This document shows, one piece after another, positions 6,001-7,402 of a DNA stretch of 7,402 bases; position 1 is the stretch's first letter; each line of letters opens with the position of its first letter. The notes under the pieces were generated by a model, which worked only from the letters and a program-made list of their open reading frames with translations, had not been told where the DNA came from and did not search any database. The DNA is from JBAZOY01 sp041648505 (GTDB taxonomy: Bacteria; Desulfobacterota; Syntrophia; Syntrophales; CG2-30-49-12), in contig JBAZOY010000095.1 in NCBI GenBank assembly GCA_041648505.1, forward strand, positions 1 to 7,402, written 5' to 3'. The position numbers and the translations under genes were made by a program.

Positions 6001-7402
6001 CCGTAACGGTTAAGTTGCAGCGGCTAATGGTCGCACTGCCGCTGGGAACACTTAACGTAGTAGCCACATTCACATTGCCCGTTGCAGCGCCCGCTATACT
6101 TCCTCCCGTCAGCAATAACGACTGAAGGTTAAATACACCGGCTATGTTGCTTGTGTTGAGCGTTCCTGCGCTGATCGTGGTTGCTCCGGATACTGTAATT
6201 GTAAATGCAGCCGAAGCAAATGTACCCACTGTAACATTCAAATTATTATTACACGTAATTGCCGCACCGGCAGTGGCGGTACTGCCTGACGTTATTGTCA
6301 GATTATAATAAGTGGTTCCTCGAACGGTTTGTGCCCCGCTACCATTATAATTAACTGTTCCTGTACCCGCTGTAAATGTGCCTGTATTAGCAAATGCTCC
6401 ACCTATATTAAAATTCCCTGTACTAAACGATAGTGCTCCTGTGCCGGTTCCTGTGCCGAGATAGTCGCCTGTTAGATTTAATGTATGAGAAGTCATATCC
6501 AATGTGGCGGGGCTTGTTGTTTTAAGGTTGGCGGCTACTGTTATATCTCCGTCTGCTGCTTTGGAACCGGAGAATGTATTGATTGTTAAATTTCCATATG
6601 TTGGAACAGAAGAAATTGTTTGCGTGTTATTTCCCTGATAAATAACAGTACTTGTTGCGTCAAGAGAAATATGCCCAGCGGTAAAGTTCGTTGGAAATGT
6701 TACATCGGTTGCGGAAGCTACTGCTCCAATGGTTAATGTGATGCCGGCTGCTAATGTGAAAGTACCGCTTGCATTGCCTGTAATCTGAAAAGTGCTGGTG
6801 GCAAGGGTTCCACCTGTTATAGATAAATTATTATTAACTGTAATTGCACCACCAAGCGTGGAAGTACCCGCATTACTTATCGTCAGGTTATGATAAGTAC
6901 CGGTCTGTATTGTTTGATTTCCCGCCCCATTATAATCTACTGTATTACCGTTTGCTGTCGCATCAAGAGTTGGGACTACAGTTGTTCCTCCATAAGTTAA
7001 GCTGGCCGAACTGCCTTGTGTTAATGTGCTTGCTATTGTACTTGCTAAAGTTGTAGTTACGGTTAGTGTTCCTGTATTAGTGGTGTTCGCACTGATGTCT
7101 AATTTTGCCAGCGAGCCTGTGCCACTTATCGTTTGACCGGATCCCGATAACATTTGAAGCGTAAATGCTACATTGCTTAAATTTTTATTCAGCGTTAAAT
7201 TGCCTTTATTGGTTAGTGTCCCTGCGCCTGCGCCTGTAATATCGCCTGTGGCAGCTATGTTTATTCCACCTGTTTCTATGTTGGTTGTAAAGGCTGATGT
7301 CCAGGTGGCTACGCCTCCGGTGTTGATTGTTAATGATTTTGCCGCACCGGCATTGCCATCCATGGTTACTGTAAAGTTGTTTTCTATTATTACATCATCG
7401 GC
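1..7402 (-). CDS. Giant Bacteroidota-type beta-strand repeat surface/secreted protein, internal fragment open at both ends
   Basis: One uninterrupted minus-strand frame runs from 7402 to 2 (2467 codons, over roughly 230 kDa), with no start or stop to assign inside the window. The first residues read ADDVIIENNFTVTMDGN and the last read FFWDYQAGIPEIDAHE. Composition is dominated by Thr, Gly, Ser, Ala and Asn, with few charged residues and about 13 Cys, most of them in repeated W modules. Recurrent 'QTI...Y-N-L-T' strand motifs suggest a long beta-solenoid or stacked beta-sandwich fibre (inference). By family resemblance it is an extracellular adhesin-like or structural protein of Bacteroidota. 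Export by the type IX system is plausible, but neither a signal peptide nor a sorting domain is visible. Substrate, partner and precise role are unknown. In-frame ATG codons exist (for example the M of SMTKTGG), but each lies mid-repeat with coding sequence upstream, so none is proposed as a start. The coding assignment is sure; the function is not. Confidence 0.93.
2..325 (-). other. C-terminal-side non-repeat domain (GDVTGIVKRTTF ... HYLDSELN)
   Basis: Residues about 2360-2467 of the window product leave the repeat pattern. They read GDVTGIVKRTTF (G codon at 320-322), then a YTFGNQFTTTTF strand, SELSFKISLGTAPSW, a charged KTDAILRTYDIVRTGG turn, and NTVTLNLHYLDSELNAN followed by DLFFWDY. Charged and aromatic residues are far commoner here than in the repeats. 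From general knowledge, Bacteroidota repeat proteins often carry this kind of 'G-x-V-x-R-x-F ... YtFGN ... Y-L-D-x-E-L-N' beta-sandwich after the repeat array and shortly before the C-terminal sorting region. Its biochemical role is not established to my knowledge. The protein continues beyond position 1, so the domain may be incomplete. Confidence 0.7.
326..475 (-). other. Linker strand region between the last repeat and the C-terminal domain
   Basis: This stretch (residues about 2310-2359) encodes roughly TINNTSGITADSNFTV, then IGELNLQSANPSAIKGSLD, then MGSSSILTMGSSAITTGQ. It keeps the short-strand character of the repeats but matches none of the T, E, R, S, W or M modules in this window. 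'SLDMGSSSILTMGSSAITTGQGDVTG' type text is a common run-in to the following domain in Bacteroidota proteins, so I treat it as the transition between the repeat fibre and the C-terminal part (inference). Confidence 0.5.
476..793 (-). repeat. Partial super-unit U4 (modules T5 and E5)
   Basis: A fourth super-unit starts with T5 (SMTKTAGTATFTGNVNG, Met codon at 761-763) and E5 (LRLGSGYSVTVGTF ... GTVEWNGSGSQTIPALDYYNLTI). It then stops: there are no R, S, W or M modules after it. T5 ends in HTFSGTWAQTAGTL where the other copies have HTFTGAVTLTAGTL, so it is a divergent terminal copy. Its 'GSGSQTIPALD' tail matches the 162 bp R units of U1 and U2, showing that E and R share an origin. Confidence 0.8.
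752..950 (-). repeat. Near-exact 199 bp block, copy 1 (T5/M3 junction)
   Basis: Read side by side with 4154-4352, I found no difference over this stretch; the offset is 3402 bp (1134 codons). It encodes the end of M (LTINSGATLSTSASTFN, FGGDFHNNGGTFTTG, TQSIDGF) and the first residues of T (TTTGTVSMTK). Similarity falls away on both sides: beyond 950 with scattered changes, and below 752 with a few. The corresponding part of U2 (about 2558-2760) is clearly different. Confidence 0.85.
1230..1540 (-). repeat. Cys/Trp module W3
   Basis: Third copy, 1815 bp from W2. It has the same three Cys (codons at 1502-1504, 1442-1444 and 1358-1360) and the Trp of GTWIGG at 1487-1489. It reads AASGCTAGTWIGG where the others read SGCIAGTW. 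The trailing QTCAVV Cys is lost (NGADQTVGTGPYN). Retention of the three internal Cys and loss of the flanking one suggests that the internal set is the structurally relevant one (inference). Confidence 0.85.
1715..2599 (-). repeat. 525 bp-offset internal duplication T3-N3 / T4-N4 within U3
   Basis: Segments of about 360 bp at 2240-2599 and 1715-2074 are direct repeats at an offset of 525 bp (175 codons; Met codons of T3 and T4 at 2567-2569 and 2042-2044). Each has the T module followed by STLNEN, AW-GTG, FTAGTSTVNFGAAG and QTLSAT. N3 continues into a unique TVNGNLTINNGVTLATANF stretch, while N4 joins directly to the S module shared with U1 and U2. T4 is diverged (TFQGNVSGAGLTIDG, AVALINGTLNGG). 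This pair replaces the E-R-R block of the other units. Confidence 0.85.
3045..3355 (-). repeat. Cys/Trp module W2
   Basis: Second copy, exactly 1605 bp from W1. All three Cys (residues about 1362, 1382 and 1410) and all Trp are kept. Differences by eye include Phe before SGC where W1 has Thr and W3 has Ala context, Ser for Pro in IPSGGNQPV, Ile for Val in GNQPVIG, and Tyr for Asn in DITVYSG. The extra QTCAVV Cys is present, as in W1. Confidence 0.85.
3572..3895 (-). repeat. Tandem pair of 162 bp (54-residue) R units in U2
   Basis: Units at 3734-3895 and 3572-3733 are exactly 1605 bp from the pair in U1 and nearly the same in sequence. Differences include FDGSGSQIIPAFN in place of FNGSGSQTIPALD and ILASPGTIG in place of ILASSGTIG. 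The pair therefore existed before the large 1605 bp duplication, giving a relative order of events: small tandem duplication first, large one second. Confidence 0.9.
4154..4352 (-). repeat. Near-exact 199 bp block, copy 2 (T2/M1 junction)
   Basis: Partner of 752-950 at an offset of 3402 bp. It encodes the same M-end and T-start residues in U1/U2. The match joins M1 to M3 while the intervening M2 is unlike both. This is best explained by gene conversion or unequal crossing-over among units, or by later replacement of M2. A sequencing or assembly artefact is possible, as for any long exact repeat. Confidence 0.85.
4650..4960 (-). repeat. Cys/Trp module W1
   Basis: First full copy of the only module with conserved Cys and several Trp. 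The order is SGC-I-AGTWIGG, STDWNTASNWC, VPTASTNVVIPPGGNQPV, AVCNDITVNSG, then SGNWTNSG. The three Cys fall at residues about 827, 847 and 875. The pattern resembles modules common in Bacteroidota surface proteins ('W.G..s.dW.ta.NW...vPt...nv.Ip'). Conserved Cys outside the cell may pair or bind metal, but three per module leaves one unpaired within it; this is inference. An extra Cys follows in AGAQTCAVVTYYN. Confidence 0.85.
5177..5500 (-). repeat. Tandem pair of 162 bp (54-residue) R units in U1
   Basis: Two direct units, 5339-5500 and 5177-5338, each start at the Tyr of YNNLTSSSSGAR, run through LASSGTIGVAGTFTPGTN and YTVTGSTV-F-G, and return to Y-NNL. The first ends GSGSQTIPALD and the second is modified to GAVDQAVTSIT before the next YNNL. 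The Ser run is encoded by consecutive minus-sense AGC codons (gctgctgctgct on the plus strand). The unit is a whole number of codons, so slippage or unequal recombination would leave the frame intact. Confidence 0.9.
5801..6860 (-). repeat. Divergent N-terminal-side beta-strand repeats, about 97-residue spacing
   Basis: Repeats here are older and more diverged than in U1-U3. The anchoring motif 'Q-T-(I/V) ... Y-x-N-L-T-I' recurs with Q at 6914-6916 (just above this interval), 6620-6622 and 6329-6331, that is residues about 163, 261 and 358, spacings of 98 and 97. Text around them reads VIYQGNNTQTISSVPTYGN and VNYNGSGAQTVRGTTYYN. Between about 5800 and 6240 come strand-rich stretches with two isolated Cys (AITCNNNLNV and ISRCNLTVTG) and a QSIGAF motif that leads into T1. 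No catalytic or binding motif is recognisable. Confidence 0.7.
6861..7402 (-). repeat. Edge module ADDVII... and first QTI repeat
   Basis: The first residues in the window (ADDVIIENNFTVTMDGN followed by SLTINTGGVATW) parallel the second half of the W module (STNVVIPPGGNQPV followed by DITVNSGATLTI). This looks like a truncated, Cys-free relative of the W module whose Trp-containing front lies beyond 7402. It is followed by GDITGAGAGTLTNKGNLTLN, QMLSGSGQTISGTGSLAKL, and then VDYNGAGNQTIQTGTYHNL. The match to W is by motif, not by high identity. Confidence 0.55.

Noticed and set aside
561..6125. Plus-strand open frames rich in Val and Pro (561-869, 897-1205, 1824-2015, 2310-2876, 3909-4271, 4299-4481, 5514-6125) that look like a family of similar proteins
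   Set aside because: They are antisense to the long minus frame and repeat only because the underlying module repeats. Thr and Gly codons read backwards give Val, Pro and Leu. They have no convincing ribosome binding sites or known domains.
6844..7056. Plus-strand 70-codon open frame rich in Leu, His and Tyr, resembling a small membrane protein
   Set aside because: It lies opposite the QTI/YHNL repeat of the giant gene; nothing but chance composition supports it.
1..7402. Type V autotransporter adhesin of Proteobacteria
   Set aside because: Autotransporter-associated strand repeats look superficially similar, but the W/S modules and the HYLDSELN-type domain fit Bacteroidota better, and no outer-membrane beta-barrel is in view.
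1..7402. Promoter, terminator, RNA gene or mobile element within the window
   Set aside because: There is no intergenic space, since coding sequence covers every base, and I saw no tRNA- or rRNA-like text, transposase coding or terminal inverted repeats.

Overview
The whole 7.4 kb window lies inside one giant gene on the minus strand. In the frame whose codons start (minus sense) at 7402, 7399 and so on down to 2, I walked every codon and found no stop. That gives 2467 consecutive sense codons, open at both window edges, so neither the true start nor the true stop is present. The product is a T/G/S/A/N-rich, low-charge, beta-strand repeat protein. Repeats of the form 'tGtVnfnGsGaQTI...YyNLTis.sGtkT' and modules of the form 'GTWIGG.STDWNTASNWC...VPT..TNVVIP' are typical, from general knowledge, of very large secreted or surface proteins of Bacteroidota (Flavobacteriia and relatives), often exported by the type IX secretion system. 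A Bacteroidota chromosome or metagenomic contig is therefore the most likely source (inference). No signal peptide or T9SS C-terminal signal is visible, because both ends lie outside the window.

Layout in the direction of translation (7402 to 1). (1) 7402-5801: an N-terminal-side region with a truncated 'ADDVII' module at the edge, followed by divergent beta-strand repeats whose Q-T motifs recur about every 97-98 residues. (2) 5800-4196, super-unit U1, 1605 bp. (3) 4195-2600, super-unit U2, 1596 bp, roughly 97% identical to U1 over long stretches. (4) 2599-794, super-unit U3, 1806 bp, same overall plan but with its middle replaced by an internally duplicated block. (5) 793-476, the start of a fourth unit (U4), which breaks off. 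(6) 475-2, a non-repetitive region ending in a 'GDVTGIVKRTTF...YTFGNQFTT...YDIVRTGG...LHYLDSELN' domain of the kind that follows the repeats near the C-terminus of such proteins.

I use these labels for the modules. T is 'SMTKTGGTATFTGNV.GAGLTING' (five copies). E is '...GTVEWYASGAQTIPALN'. R is a 54-residue (162 bp) tandem unit. S is 'GDLSISGTA...GQPSGSWGGTG'. W is the Cys/Trp module 'SGC.AGTWIGG...SNWC...AVCNDITV' (three copies). M is 'NGILSMEETATV...AKVFN...NNGGTFTTG'. N is 'STLNEN...STVNFGAAG.QTLS'. The order is T-E-R-R-S-W-M | T-E-R-R-S-W-M | T-N-T-N-S-W-M | T-E-(C-terminal domain). All length differences between copies are multiples of three.

No other gene, RNA, mobile element, CRISPR array, promoter or terminator is supported. 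Short plus-strand open frames rich in Val and Pro are shadows of the Thr/Gly-rich coding strand. The most interesting content is the nested, mosaic, in-frame repeat architecture of a single giant surface protein, not a multigene system.
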